DNA of 64,000 nucleotides, taken from positions 1 through 64,000 of the forward strand of contig CAKSHI010000008.1 in assembly GCA_934457115.1 (NCBI GenBank), given 5' to 3'. Position numbers and translations under genes: made by a program. Position 1 is the stretch's first letter; the number at the start of each line of letters is the position of its first letter. Origin of the DNA: an uncultured Eubacteriales bacterium (GTDB lineage Bacteria > Bacillota > Clostridia > Oscillospirales > Acutalibacteraceae). Positions 41,521 to 50,958 of the stretch are shown piece by piece. The notes under the pieces were generated by a model. That model saw only the letters and a list, made by a program, of their open reading frames with translations. It had not been told where the DNA came from and searched no databases.

Positions 41521-43854
41521 ATGAGAAAGACGGACATTAATAGATATAGAGATACCGGAAGTATGCCGGATTTCCATCAATATAATGGCTGTATTGATAA
41601 ACGAAAAAGATCAAAGGAAATAGCAACATCAGTTTTTAAGTCTATATGGAATGTGTTAAAAACATTGTTGGTGATAGTACTTATAGTTTCTATTATTTCC
41701 GCAAGCTCCGTTACAATTTATATGTTAGGGCTTGTCAACGATAGATTGGATTACGATTTAAGAGCATCGAAGGTTAAACTTACCAGTGTGGTTTATGTAA
41801 ATGATGAAAACGGCAATCCCCAAGAGTATCAAAGCCTATATGATGAAGAAAATCGTATTTGGGTTGATTTTGACGATATTCCTGAAGCAATGAAGAACGC
41901 TGTTATAGCCATTGAAGATAAAAGGTTCATGGAACATAAGGGTGTCGACTGGGTTAGAACATCCGGTGCTGTATTGAGTCTGCTCAAACGTTCAGGAAGC
42001 TATGGCGGATCTACTTTGACGCAGCAGCTTATAAAAAACCTCACCGAGGAAAATGAAATAAGCATTACGAGGAAAATAAAAGAGATTTTTAGAGCCATTA
42101 ACTTTGAAAAAAGGTATTCTAAGGATGAAATTTTAGAGGCTTACCTTAATGTAGTTAACTTTGGAAGCGGATGTAGGGGAGTACAAGCTGCATCTAATCT
42201 ATATTTTGGCAAAGATATTAAGGATTGTTCTATAGCTCAATGTGCTGCAATTGCGGGTATAACCCAAAACCCCTCGGCATATAATCCTTTAGTTTATCCC
42301 GAAAACAATAAAGTACGTCGTGAGACAGTAATACGTGAAATGTATGGCCAAGATAAAATAAGTCAGGACGAGTATCAACAGGCTATGGAAGAGTCCTCAA
42401 ATATGCAGTTTATAGGTTATAAGGAGGATGACGAGGACGAACAAGTAGAAATTCCTACAAGAAATTGGTACATAGAAGCAATGTACAATGACCTTGTCGA
42501 CGATATAAGCCGTGAGCTCGATATTGGAAAGACCGCAGCGGAAGAAGTAATTTTATCTCAAGGGCTAAAAATTTATTGTGCTATGGATCCGAAGGCCCAA
42601 GAGGCAGCAGAGTCCACTATCAGGGACGATAGTATAATGCCTCAGGATCAAAGTCTTGAATTAGGTTATTTAATGATGGATTTTGACGGCAGAATCTTGG
42701 CAACGCTCGGCTGTCGTGAAGAAAAGACCGGAAATTTATGGTACGATAAGGCAAATAGAGCAAGAAGGCAGCCCGGCTCCATAATTAAACCTATTGCAGT
42801 ATATGCTCCCGCAATAGATTTGGGAATGTATAATTATTCCTCATTGATACCTGATAGACCGCTTAAAAATATAGATATAGACGGTAAGGGAAATTATCAA
42901 GATTGGCCGGTTAACTGGTATGGGGGATATAGAGGAAGTGTTACCTTGCAGTGGGCATTGGAGAAATCTGCAAACGCTCCCGCAGCACAGGTCTTGGCTG
43001 CGCTTACTCCTAAAAAAAGTTTCGACTTTTTGTCAGAAAAGCTCCATTTTACGAGCCTTGACGCTAAATATGACCAAAACCTTGCGGCTTTGGCGACAGG
43101 AGGAACAAATGTCGGCGTAACTGTTAGGGAAATGGCAGCTGCATTCCAGATTTTTGGGAATGGCGGAATGTATAATAAACCATATACTTATTATTACGTA
43201 TTAGATCGTGACGGTAACGTCCTTTTGGATAATAGAGATAACGTACCAAGTCAAGCGATAAGTTCTAAAACGGCAACTATTATGAATAGACTTTTAAGAA
43301 ATGTTATAATAGGGCCGGAAGGAACAGGAAGAGCAGCAAACATTTCAGGATGGAACATTATAGGTAAGACGGGTACCACGACTGACGATTTTGACAGTTG
43401 GTTTGTGGGCGAAAGTCCATATGCCGTAGCAGGAATATGGACAGGGTATGACGAACCTAAGACTATTAGAAATACAGGTTCTGCAATTAAGATTTGGAAA
43501 GAGATAATGTCTAAATATTTAGAGGGAAAAGATGTTATAGATTATAATTACGACTCAAGCGTAACTGCAAAAGTATATTGCAAGTCCACGGGCAAACTTG
43601 CAAATTCAGGCACTTGCGGGTCTACTGCGACAGGATATTATGCGCCTAATAATATACCTGAAGTTTGCGATGGAGCCCATAGCAATCCATCAACCAGCCA
43701 GCCTAATGCAAGTTCAAGCGAATCAAGTCAAAGCAGCAGTTCAAGTGAAAAGCCATCATCTAGTGAGGCTTCATCATCGAAATCATCAACTCCTTCATCG
43801 AGTACTCCATCAAGCTCTTCTCAAAGTCCTTTAAGGAAAACTCAAGTACAGTAA
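41521..43854 (+). CDS. class A penicillin-binding protein (PBP1A-type)
   Basis: A bifunctional peptidoglycan synthase of 777 residues. One membrane helix lies at about 42-69. The glycosyltransferase (GT51) domain follows, with AIEDKRFMEHKGVDWV and GGSTLTQQLIKNL. The transpeptidase domain has SxxK in RQPGSIIKPIAV, SxN in SANAP and KTG in IGKTGTT. The last 70 residues are Ser-rich, low-complexity linker ending without a domain. ATG start after GGGAGGAAATG. Each catalytic motif is intact. It is a single-gene unit between the BofC-C gene (divergent) and hom. Confidence 0.94.
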   Translation: MRKTDINRYRDTGSMPDFHQYNGCIDKRKRSKEIATSVFKSIWNVLKTLLVIVLIVSIISASSVTIYMLGLVNDRLDYDLRASKVKLTSVVYVNDENGNPQEYQSLYDEENRIWVDFDDIPEAMKNAVIAIEDKRFMEHKGVDWVRTSGAVLSLLKRSGSYGGSTLTQQLIKNLTEENEISITRKIKEIFRAINFEKRYSKDEILEAYLNVVNFGSGCRGVQAASNLYFGKDIKDCSIAQCAAIAGITQNPSAYNPLVYPENNKVRRETVIREMYGQDKISQDEYQQAMEESSNMQFIGYKEDDEDEQVEIPTRNWYIEAMYNDLVDDISRELDIGKTAAEEVILSQGLKIYCAMDPKAQEAAESTIRDDSIMPQDQSLELGYLMMDFDGRILATLGCREEKTGNLWYDKANRARRQPGSIIKPIAVYAPAIDLGMYNYSSLIPDRPLKNIDIDGKGNYQDWPVNWYGGYRGSVTLQWALEKSANAPAAQVLAALTPKKSFDFLSEKLHFTSLDAKYDQNLAALATGGTNVGVTVREMAAAFQIFGNGGMYNKPYTYYYVLDRDGNVLLDNRDNVPSQAISSKTATIMNRLLRNVIIGPEGTGRAANISGWNIIGKTGTTTDDFDSWFVGESPYAVAGIWTGYDEPKTIRNTGSAIKIWKEIMSKYLEGKDVIDYNYDSSVTAKVYCKSTGKLANSGTCGSTATGYYAPNNIPEVCDGAHSNPSTSQPNASSSESSQSSSSSEKPSSSEASSSKSSTPSSSTPSSSSQSPLRKTQVQ

Positions 43855-43910
43855 ATTCAGCTTTAAACTTTTAGTGTTAATTATATAATCTTTATTAGGG
43901 AAGTGATATA

Positions 43911-45149
43911 ATGGCAAAGGTTGCAGTAATGGGATATGGTGTAGTTGGATCCGGGGTTTGTGAGGTGCTTAAAAATCACCTTGAAAGCATAAATAAAAAA
44001 ATAAATGAACCTATAGAACTAAAATATATTTTAGATATAAAGGATTTTCCCAAAAGTGAGTTTAGCGATAAATTTACAAAGGACTTTGACACTATCTTAA
44101 GTGATGACGAAATAAGGGTAGTAGCAGAAGTAATGGGAGGAATAGATCCCGCATTTGACTATGTAAAACGCCTATTGCTTAAAGGCAAAAGTGTCGTTAC
44201 TTCTAATAAAGAGCTTGTTGCAGAAAAAGGTGCCGAACTTTTAGACATAGCTTCTAAAAATAATGTGAATTTTTTGTTTGAGGCAAGCGTTGGCGGTGGA
44301 ATACCTATAATTAGGCCGATAAGCCAATGTTTGGCGGCAAATGATGTCGTCGAGATTGCAGGCATATTAAATGGTACTACCAACTTTATCTTAACAAAGA
44401 TGATTAAGGAAAATATGGATTTTTCTAAAGCTCTCTTATTGGCCCAAGAGTTGGGATATGCGGAGAAAGACCCATCGGCGGATATAAACGGCGATGATGC
44501 TTGCAGAAAAATATGTGTGCTTGCTTCACTTGCTTATGGCAAACATATTTATCCCAAGTGGGTTCACACAAAGGGTATATCGAATATTTCATTAGAGGAC
44601 GCTAAGTATGCTTCGATTTTGGGTGGAGTAATCAAACTAATAGGTGAAGCTCGTAAAAATAATGACGGCAAGGTTGAAATATCAGTTGAACCGATGCTGG
44701 TAAGCAATGAAAGTCAACTTTCAAGCGTAGATGATGTATTTAATGGCATACTTGTAAAAGGTGATGCTACGGGTGACATAGTTTTTTATGGAAAAGGGGC
44801 AGGAAAGCTGCCGACTGCAAGTGCTGTGGTTGCCGATATTATCGACTGCGTTAAACATCTAAAGACTAGAAAGCAAATGTTTTGGAAAGAAAACAATGAC
44901 AAAAGCTATGTTGAATTATACGAGGACATAAAAGCTTCTTTTTATATAAGATTTAATTTAAATGAAAATAGCGAAAGTATTATAGACGAGAAGTTTAGTG
45001 ATATACAAAAATTTTATAAATCGACAAAGGATAATAATATAGCTATTATTACTCCAATAATGAAGATAAGGGACATAAATAGAGTCATAAGTGAAATAGA
45101 AAATGAAAATATAAAGGTTTTGTCAAAAATAAGAGTTGCAGACTTATAA
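43911..45149 (+). CDS. hom: homoserine dehydrogenase
   Basis: Reduces aspartate semialdehyde to homoserine with NAD(P)H for threonine and methionine synthesis. The 412-residue protein has the Rossmann motif MGYGVVGSGVCEVL, the TSNKELVAEKG catalytic region, NGTTNFILTKM and GYAEKDPSADINGDDACRK, the family signature. A C-terminal ACT-like domain (from about 335) gives amino-acid feedback control. ATG start after GGGAAGTG. It is the first gene of hom-thrB-aspartokinase, with 13 and 40 bp gaps. Confidence 0.95.
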   Translation: MAKVAVMGYGVVGSGVCEVLKNHLESINKKINEPIELKYILDIKDFPKSEFSDKFTKDFDTILSDDEIRVVAEVMGGIDPAFDYVKRLLLKGKSVVTSNKELVAEKGAELLDIASKNNVNFLFEASVGGGIPIIRPISQCLAANDVVEIAGILNGTTNFILTKMIKENMDFSKALLLAQELGYAEKDPSADINGDDACRKICVLASLAYGKHIYPKWVHTKGISNISLEDAKYASILGGVIKLIGEARKNNDGKVEISVEPMLVSNESQLSSVDDVFNGILVKGDATGDIVFYGKGAGKLPTASAVVADIIDCVKHLKTRKQMFWKENNDKSYVELYEDIKASFYIRFNLNENSESIIDEKFSDIQKFYKSTKDNNIAIITPIMKIRDINRVISEIENENIKVLSKIRVADL

Positions 45150-45162
45150 GGGGGATTAGTTA

Positions 45163-46053
45163 ATGATTAAAATACAGGTTCCGGCGACAACTGCTAATAT
45201 AGGTTCAGGCTTTGACAGTTTAGGTATTGCACTAAAAATGTACAACAATGTTTACATTGAGGAATATGATGGAATAGACATTTCATCAAATGATAATGTT
45301 TTTATACCCATAGATTCTAAGAATTTAGTATTTGCTTCTGCGAAGCGGGTATATGAATTGTGTGGCAAGGATTTCAAGGGCCTCAAGATTAAGCAGGAGA
45401 ATGTAATCCCAATGGCAAGAGGTATGGGAAGCAGTTCTGCATGTATTGTAGCCGGGCTTGTTGGCGCAAATAAAATTTTGGGCAATCCTTTAAGTAAAGA
45501 TGAACTTTTAAATATTGCCGTTAAACTTGAGGGACATCCTGACAATGTGGTTGCTGCGACTTTAGGTGGACTTACAGTTTCAGCAATAAAAGAGGAAAAG
45601 GTTTATGGTGTAAGTATTCCTATATCAAGTAGGTTATGTTTTGCTTTACTTATCCCGCCGTTTGAACTCAAAACATCAAGAGCGAGAAACGTCTTAAAGC
45701 AATACTATTCAAGAGAAGATGCAGTATTCAATATATCAAGATCAGCCTTAACGGTTGCATCGTTGTTTTCCGCAAAATTTGAAAACTTAAAGGTTTCAGT
45801 CGAGGATAGAATACATCAACCTTATAGGTTAGGATTGATAGATGGAGCAAAGGATATATTTAATATAACCTATGAGTTGGGCTCGTATGGGACATATATA
45901 AGCGGTGCAGGACCTACAATAGCATCAATAATTGATAAGAAAAATGCAGAAAATTTTAAAGAGAATATTTTAAAAGAAATGGAAAACAAAAATATAAAAA
46001 ATTGGAAGTTAGAGGTTTTAGATGTAGACTATAACGGAGCCAGAATTATATAG
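45163..46053 (+). CDS. thrB: homoserine kinase
   Basis: A GHMP-family kinase of 296 residues that phosphorylates homoserine, the step before threonine synthase. Motif 1 is VPATTANIGSGFDSLGIAL, the phosphate-binding loop is PMARGMGSSSACIVAG, and motif 3 is YGTYISGAGPTIASI. The threonine synthase gene thrC is not in the window. ATG start follows GGGGGA, 13 bp after hom. Confidence 0.95.
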   Translation: MIKIQVPATTANIGSGFDSLGIALKMYNNVYIEEYDGIDISSNDNVFIPIDSKNLVFASAKRVYELCGKDFKGLKIKQENVIPMARGMGSSSACIVAGLVGANKILGNPLSKDELLNIAVKLEGHPDNVVAATLGGLTVSAIKEEKVYGVSIPISSRLCFALLIPPFELKTSRARNVLKQYYSREDAVFNISRSALTVASLFSAKFENLKVSVEDRIHQPYRLGLIDGAKDIFNITYELGSYGTYISGAGPTIASIIDKKNAENFKENILKEMENKNIKNWKLEVLDVDYNGARII

Positions 46054-46093
46054 TAGTTTTACGATTTCATGAAAGGAAGAAGGAAGATCGAGT

Positions 46094-47302
46094 ATGGGTC
46101 TTATAGTTCAGAAATTTGGTGGTACTTCAGTTGCAAATGCTGAAAGGATTTTTAATGTTGCAAGGACTATCACTAAAGCTTATGAAGAGGATAATGATGT
46201 AGTTGTTGTAGTTTCCGCTCAAGGGGATACGACAGATGATCTTATAAACAAAGCAAAAGAGATAAATGAGGATCCCTCTAAGAGAGAGATGGATATGCTT
46301 CTTTCGGCCGGCGAACAGGTTTCAATATCTTTGCTTGCGATGGCGATTGAAAAGTTAGGCTATCCTGTCGTATCCTTGCTTGGATGGCAGGCGGGGTTTG
46401 TGACTAATTCTTCCTATGGTGCTGCAAGAATCTCACGAATAAATACGGATAGGTTGAAAAAAGAAATAGATAAAAAAAATATAGTAATAGTTGCAGGTTT
46501 CCAAGGCATAAACAAATATGACGACATAACAACGTTTGGCAGGGGAGGATCAGACACCAGTGCCGTTGCGCTTGCGTCAGTGTTAAATGCCGATTTGTGC
46601 CAAATATATACGGATGTTGAGGGTGTCTATACTGCAGATCCCCGTCTTGTAAAAAATGCAAAAAAACTTAAAGAAATATCTTACGATGAGATGCTTGAGC
46701 TTGCAAGCCTTGGGGCGCAGGTTTTGAATAATCGTTCAGTTGAAATGGCGAAAAAATATAGCGTTGAGCTGGAGGTTAGATCCAGTCTAAAAAATGTCGA
46801 AGGAACTATCGTTAAGGAGGCAGCAAAATTGGAAAAAATGTTAGTAAGCGGCGTCGCTAAAGACGTTAATGTAGCGAGAATCTCTGTCATAGGTGTACCG
46901 GATAAACCGGGATTTGCATTTAAACTTTTTTCTAAATTAGCTTCTAAGGAAATATTGGTAGATATTATTCTTCAATCCGTTGGAAGAGACGGTACAAAAG
47001 ATATAACATTTACCGTCATGAAAGACCAGCTTAAAGAAGCATTGGCAATTTTGGATGAGGAAATAGCTCATGTTGAATATACAAAAATAGTTTACGATGA
47101 GAATGTTGCGAAGGTTTCAATAGTTGGTGCAGGGATGGAAACACATCATGGTGTTGCGGCACAAATGTTCCAAGCTTTATATGAGCAGCAGATCAATATT
47201 CAAATGATCTCTACAAGCGAGATAAAGGTTTCCGTTTTAATAGACGGAAAAGATGCTGACAATGCAGTTTTGGCAATTCATGATAAATTCTTTGGAGAAT
47301 AA
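46094..47302 (+). CDS. aspartate kinase
   Basis: Phosphorylates aspartate to start the threonine, methionine, lysine and diaminopimelate pathway. The 402-residue protein starts with VQKFGGTSVANAERI, has TTFGRGGSDTSAVALA and TDVEGVYTADPR, and carries two C-terminal ACT domains (from about 265 and 345) for feedback control. ATG start after GGAAGAAGGAAG. Third gene of the hom-thrB operon, which ends with a terminator, so this is likely the threonine-branch isozyme. Symbol left blank because it could be lysC or another isozyme name. Confidence 0.95.
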   Translation: MGLIVQKFGGTSVANAERIFNVARTITKAYEEDNDVVVVVSAQGDTTDDLINKAKEINEDPSKREMDMLLSAGEQVSISLLAMAIEKLGYPVVSLLGWQAGFVTNSSYGAARISRINTDRLKKEIDKKNIVIVAGFQGINKYDDITTFGRGGSDTSAVALASVLNADLCQIYTDVEGVYTADPRLVKNAKKLKEISYDEMLELASLGAQVLNNRSVEMAKKYSVELEVRSSLKNVEGTIVKEAAKLEKMLVSGVAKDVNVARISVIGVPDKPGFAFKLFSKLASKEILVDIILQSVGRDGTKDITFTVMKDQLKEALAILDEEIAHVEYTKIVYDENVAKVSIVGAGMETHHGVAAQMFQALYEQQINIQMISTSEIKVSVLIDGKDADNAVLAIHDKFFGE

Positions 47303-47309
47303 ATACGGG

Positions 47310-47356
47310 AAAGTGGCCGTTTACTTTGGTTTTAGTTTGGGCCACTTTCTTTATTT
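47310..47356 (+). terminator. thr operon terminator
   Basis: AAAGTGGCC (47310-47318) pairs with GGCCACTTT (47340-47348), then CTTTATTTT. Confidence 0.85.
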
Positions 47357-47512
47357 TATAATAAAAGTGCAGATGTTCCCGGCCTTTTAAGGCAGCGGGT
47401 TTCATCCAAAATGAAGCACTGAGAGGCTAAATTTCTCTTTGCACTGTTTACAATCTGTCGCATACTCAGCTCTTTGTAGGCAAAGCAGAGTGTTGCCCCG
47501 ATTTAGATAATT
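47356..47512 (+). repeat. dispersed intergenic element, copy G
   Basis: Begins TTATAATAAAAGTGCAGATG. Hairpin 1 is lost by a deletion. It keeps TTGCACTGTTTACAATCTGTCG, the inner hairpin GCTCTTTG...CAAAGC region with GCAAAGCAGAG and the right end CCCCGATTTAGAT. It lies between the thr operon terminator and murA; the rest of the gap (47513-47780) is AT-rich, with only a weak extended -10 (TGGTATAAT, 47632-47640) seen. Confidence 0.75.
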
Positions 47513-47780
47513 TTATTTTAAAATTTTTCATTGAATATTTAATTCTTCAAGGCCTAAAATAATAACTGAGATGACAAGACATGAACTAATTTTATATCAA
47601 ATTTACTTATTAAAAAAGTTAAAAATTATAGTGGTATAATTATTGACTTTTAGAAGAAACTGCAGTATCATTATTTAGTAAAAGTGTTTCATTATATAAG
47701 CATTTATTGTTTTTGATTTTTTACATAGAATATTCTTTTCTATTGAATATATAAATATTTTAAAATGGGAGTTGACCGCG

Positions 47781-49067
47781 TTGGATAAGTTTATCATAAC
47801 GGGTGGTAATAAATTAGTAGGTGAAGTTTCAATAAGCGGTGCAAAAAACGCTGCGGTGGCTATTATTCCGGCTGTAATACTTTCAGACGGTGTATGCAGG
47901 ATTGAGAACATTCCCAATATAAACGATGTTTCAGTTATAGCAAGGATTTTAACTGAAATGGGCGCTAATGTTAAGATGGTTAATAAGACAACTTTGGAGA
48001 TTGATCCTAGAAATATACATTCTCACATAGCTTCTTATGATATGGTTCGCCATATGAGAGCTTCATGTTATCTTTTGGGGGCATTGCTTGGAAGGTTTTC
48101 TAAAGCAGTTGTATCTTTGCCCGGGGGATGCGATTTTGGGGTAAGACCTATAGACCAGCATCTAAAGGGATTTGTAGCGTTAGGTGCTACTTACAAAGTA
48201 GAAGGCGGTATGGTTTCAGTCGATTCTAACGGACTTGTGGGCAATACTGTTTATATGGATGTCGTATCTGTCGGTGCGACTGTTAATATAATGTTGGCTG
48301 CTGTAAAGGCAAAAGGTATGACAATTATTGAAAATGCAGCGAAAGAGCCTCATATAGTTGATCTTGCAAACTTCTTAAATACGATGGGTGCAGACGTACG
48401 TGGAGCCGGAACTGATGTTATAAAAATTCGTGGAGTTGAGCATTTATCCGGGACTACTTACTCTATTATCCCGGATCAAATAGAAGCGGGAACTTATATG
48501 GTAGCTGCAGCAGCAACTAAGGGCGATGTTTTGGTAAAAAACGTTATCCCTAAGCATTTGGAGTCAATTACTGCAAAGCTTGAGGAAATGGGTCTTACTA
48601 TTATTGAATATGATGAGGCAGTACGTGTTATATATAATGGTGTACTAAATAAATGTAATGTTAAGACTATGCCGCATCCGGGCTTCCCAACTGATATGCA
48701 GCCTCAAATGACAACTTTGCTTACCCTTGCAAAGGGCACGAGTATTGTCAACGAGGGAGTTTGGGACAATAGATTTAGATATATAGATGAACTTTGCAGG
48801 ATGGGTGCAGAGATTTCAGTCGATGGGAAAATTGCCGTCGTTGAAGGAGTTGACGAATTAGTTGGGGCTCCCGTGCGCGCGACTGACCTAAGAGCAGGTG
48901 CTGCTATGATAATAGCAGGTCTTGCTGCAAGAGGAGAGACAACTATAGAAAATATACAACATATCGAACGAGGATATGAAAATGTAGTAGATAAGCTTGT
49001 AAATCTTGGGGCTAATATTAAAAAGGTAAATTTCCCGGAAGAAACTGTAATAGCTAAGGCTTTATAG
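47781..49067 (+). CDS. murA: UDP-N-acetylglucosamine 1-carboxyvinyltransferase
   Basis: MurA commits UDP-GlcNAc to peptidoglycan by adding enolpyruvate. The catalytic Cys is C117 in SLPGGCDFGVRPIDQH, the target of fosfomycin. SGAKNAA near the start and TDMQPQM in the middle are also typical. Two TTG starts exist: 47772 touches the GGGAG site, whereas 47781 lies nine bases after it and gives MDKFIITGGNKLVG, the usual MurA start. About 428 residues. The gene has a weak extended -10 about 140 bp upstream and a long leader. A hairpin follows the stop. Confidence 0.96.
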   Translation: MDKFIITGGNKLVGEVSISGAKNAAVAIIPAVILSDGVCRIENIPNINDVSVIARILTEMGANVKMVNKTTLEIDPRNIHSHIASYDMVRHMRASCYLLGALLGRFSKAVVSLPGGCDFGVRPIDQHLKGFVALGATYKVEGGMVSVDSNGLVGNTVYMDVVSVGATVNIMLAAVKAKGMTIIENAAKEPHIVDLANFLNTMGADVRGAGTDVIKIRGVEHLSGTTYSIIPDQIEAGTYMVAAAATKGDVLVKNVIPKHLESITAKLEEMGLTIIEYDEAVRVIYNGVLNKCNVKTMPHPGFPTDMQPQMTTLLTLAKGTSIVNEGVWDNRFRYIDELCRMGAEISVDGKIAVVEGVDELVGAPVRATDLRAGAAMIIAGLAARGETTIENIQHIERGYENVVDKLVNLGANIKKVNFPEETVIAKAL

Positions 49068-49105
49068 TGTATTTGGGTTCATAAGATATATTTTTAAGCG
49101 GCAGG

Positions 49106-49136
49106 AGGTCGCAGCTGTTTGCTGCGACCTTAATTT
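49106..49136 (+). terminator. murA hairpin, terminator-like
   Basis: AGGTCGCAGC pairs perfectly with GCTGCGACCT around TGTTT. The following TAATTTAGG is a poor U-run, so termination may be partial. Confidence 0.6.
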
Positions 49137-49175
49137 AGGTTATAATAGTCTATTTTTGTTTAAGGGTGAGATTGT

Positions 49176-49970
49176 TTGGCGAGATTTTGTACTTTATTTA
49201 GTGGGAGTAAAGGAAACAGTTTTTATATAGGTTGTGGAGATTGTGCGATACTTATTGATGCAGGACGAAGCGCAAAGCAGCTTGAAAATGCGTTAGTGAG
49301 CAATGATTTAGATGTTAATACAATAAAGGCTATATTTATTACTCATGAGCATACAGACCATATTCAAGGGATAAGGGTGTTGGCTTCAAGGCACAATATA
49401 AAAGTATATGCTTCAAACGGCACACTTAACGAGTTAATGAGGATGAATATACTTAATGGGAAGTTCCCTTATGGGATAATTGACAGTAGAGGGATTAAAA
49501 TAGACGGCATAGAGGTAGTCCCCTTTAGGACCTCACACGATAGTGTAGAAAGTGTTGGATATATTGTCAAAACTCCTGATAAACGTAAAATAGTTATAGC
49601 GACGGATATAGGATACATATCAGAAACAGTTAGAAAGTCCATTGAAGGAAGTGATTTGCTTGTGATTGAATCGAATCACGACGTGCGAATGCTTCAAAAT
49701 GGGTCATATCCATATAATCTAAAAAGAAGAATCCTTTCAAATATAGGCCATCTTTCCAACGAAGCCTGTGCTAAGGAATTGCCGAGTTTAGCAAAAACCG
49801 GGACTACAAGATTTGTATTGGCTCATTTAAGTTCAGAAAATAATGTCCCCGAGCTTGCTTATGAGACTTCAAAGTCTTATCTTACACAAGCAGGACTTAA
49901 AGAAGATGTGGACTTTAAGCTTTATGTTGCACCTAAAGAGAATATTGGCGGTAAATCTATTATATTTTAG
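49176..49970 (+). CDS. WalJ/YycJ-like MBL-fold metallohydrolase
   Basis: A 264-residue metallo-beta-lactamase-fold protein with the metal motif THEHTDH and further His/Asp residues in RTSHDS, ATDIGYI and NIGHLSNE. It resembles YycJ/WalJ, which in Bacillus lies near the WalRK operon and rlmH and links division with replication; it is probably a 5'-exonuclease. TTG start at 49176 follows AAGGGTGAG. Here it lies between murA and rlmH. Confidence 0.85.
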   Translation: MARFCTLFSGSKGNSFYIGCGDCAILIDAGRSAKQLENALVSNDLDVNTIKAIFITHEHTDHIQGIRVLASRHNIKVYASNGTLNELMRMNILNGKFPYGIIDSRGIKIDGIEVVPFRTSHDSVESVGYIVKTPDKRKIVIATDIGYISETVRKSIEGSDLLVIESNHDVRMLQNGSYPYNLKRRILSNIGHLSNEACAKELPSLAKTGTTRFVLAHLSSENNVPELAYETSKSYLTQAGLKEDVDFKLYVAPKENIGGKSIIF

Positions 49971-50008
49971 TAGGTCAATTCATATTTAGGATTTAGGATG
50001 GTGAGATA

Positions 50009-50434
50009 ATGTTAAAGAAAAAATGGTTTATAGTAATTGTATCGCTGTTTATGCTGTTTATGTATTCGATGGGAATATATGATTTCTGTATGATGCTTTC
50101 TCATAATCCGCAATACTATGCTTCTCATAATTACGGCAGTGCTGTCTATGATTATTTCACGGGTTATCCTGTTTACTTTTTGGTATGTTGGTTGGGAAAT
50201 TTGGTTTGTGGGTTTTTATCACCACTATTCTTGATATTAGACAAAAAGGTTGCAAAACCACTTGCCGCCGTTTCTGTAATCTCGGATGTTATATTGATTA
50301 TATTTACGTCTATATTTAGAAATCAAATAGCAGTACTTGGACAAGACGTATTTATGTTTGATATATTTATTGTATTTATTACATTACTGCTGTATATATA
50401 CTGTTGTTACATATTTAGAAAAGATAGAGGTTAA
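50009..50434 (+). CDS. four-helix membrane protein, unknown
   Basis: A 141-residue protein with four hydrophobic segments (about 6-26, 55-77, 85-103, 115-135). A Tyr/His-rich outside loop lies between the first two (HNPQYYASHNYGSAVYDY). No recognised motif. ATG start follows GATGGTGAG. It lies 38 bp after the walJ-like gene and six bases before rlmH, so it is within this cluster, but no role can be inferred. Confidence 0.6.
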   Translation: MLKKKWFIVIVSLFMLFMYSMGIYDFCMMLSHNPQYYASHNYGSAVYDYFTGYPVYFLVCWLGNLVCGFLSPLFLILDKKVAKPLAAVSVISDVILIIFTSIFRNQIAVLGQDVFMFDIFIVFITLLLYIYCCYIFRKDRG

Positions 50435-50440
50435 TGGTTT

Positions 50441-50923
50441 ATGCTTAATATTTCGATTATATGCGTTGGAAAACTCAAGGAAAAGTATTGGTCTTTGGCA
50501 GTTTTGGAGTATCTAAAAAGGCTAAAGGCTTCTTGCAAATGTACAATAGTCGAAATAGACGAAAAGAAGGTTAGTGCAAACCCGAGTGATTTCGAGATTA
50601 AAGAGGCGATTTGTACTGAGGGGAAAAGGATACTTTCTAAAATACCAAATAATTCTTATGTTATATCAATGTGTATTGAGGGAAAGGAACTTTCCTCTGA
50701 GCAATTTGCTAAGAAAATTGAGGAAATACCTCTTAATGGGAAAAGCAGTATTGCCATTATAATAGGCGGCTCTTGGGGACTTTCAAGTGATGTGAAGGAA
50801 AGGTCGGATTTTAAACTGTCCATTTCAAAGATGACTTTTCCCCATCAAATGGCACGTGTAATCGTGCTGGAGCAGGTATATAGGGCTTTTCAAATTCTAA
50901 GTGACGGTAAATATCATAAATAG
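50441..50923 (+). CDS. rlmH: 23S rRNA pseudouridine-1915 N3-methyltransferase
   Basis: A SPOUT-family methyltransferase of 160 residues that modifies helix 69 of 23S rRNA on assembled ribosomes. The knot region with IIIGGSWGLSSDVKERSD and SKMTFPHQMARVIVLEQVYRAFQI is as in the family. Length is normal. ATG start about four bases after the upstream stop TAA with AGAGGT before it. Its end is 15 bp before the decarboxylase frame. Confidence 0.95.
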   Translation: MLNISIICVGKLKEKYWSLAVLEYLKRLKASCKCTIVEIDEKKVSANPSDFEIKEAICTEGKRILSKIPNNSYVISMCIEGKELSSEQFAKKIEEIPLNGKSSIAIIIGGSWGLSSDVKERSDFKLSISKMTFPHQMARVIVLEQVYRAFQILSDGKYHK

Positions 50924-50958
50924 CGGTTATTTAATTATTGTTTAAAATTTTATTGGAG

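Noticed and set aside
47513..47780. Riboswitch or T-box in the murA leader
   Set aside because: The stretch is AT-rich with only short weak stems; no T-box sequence or other conserved riboswitch core was seen.
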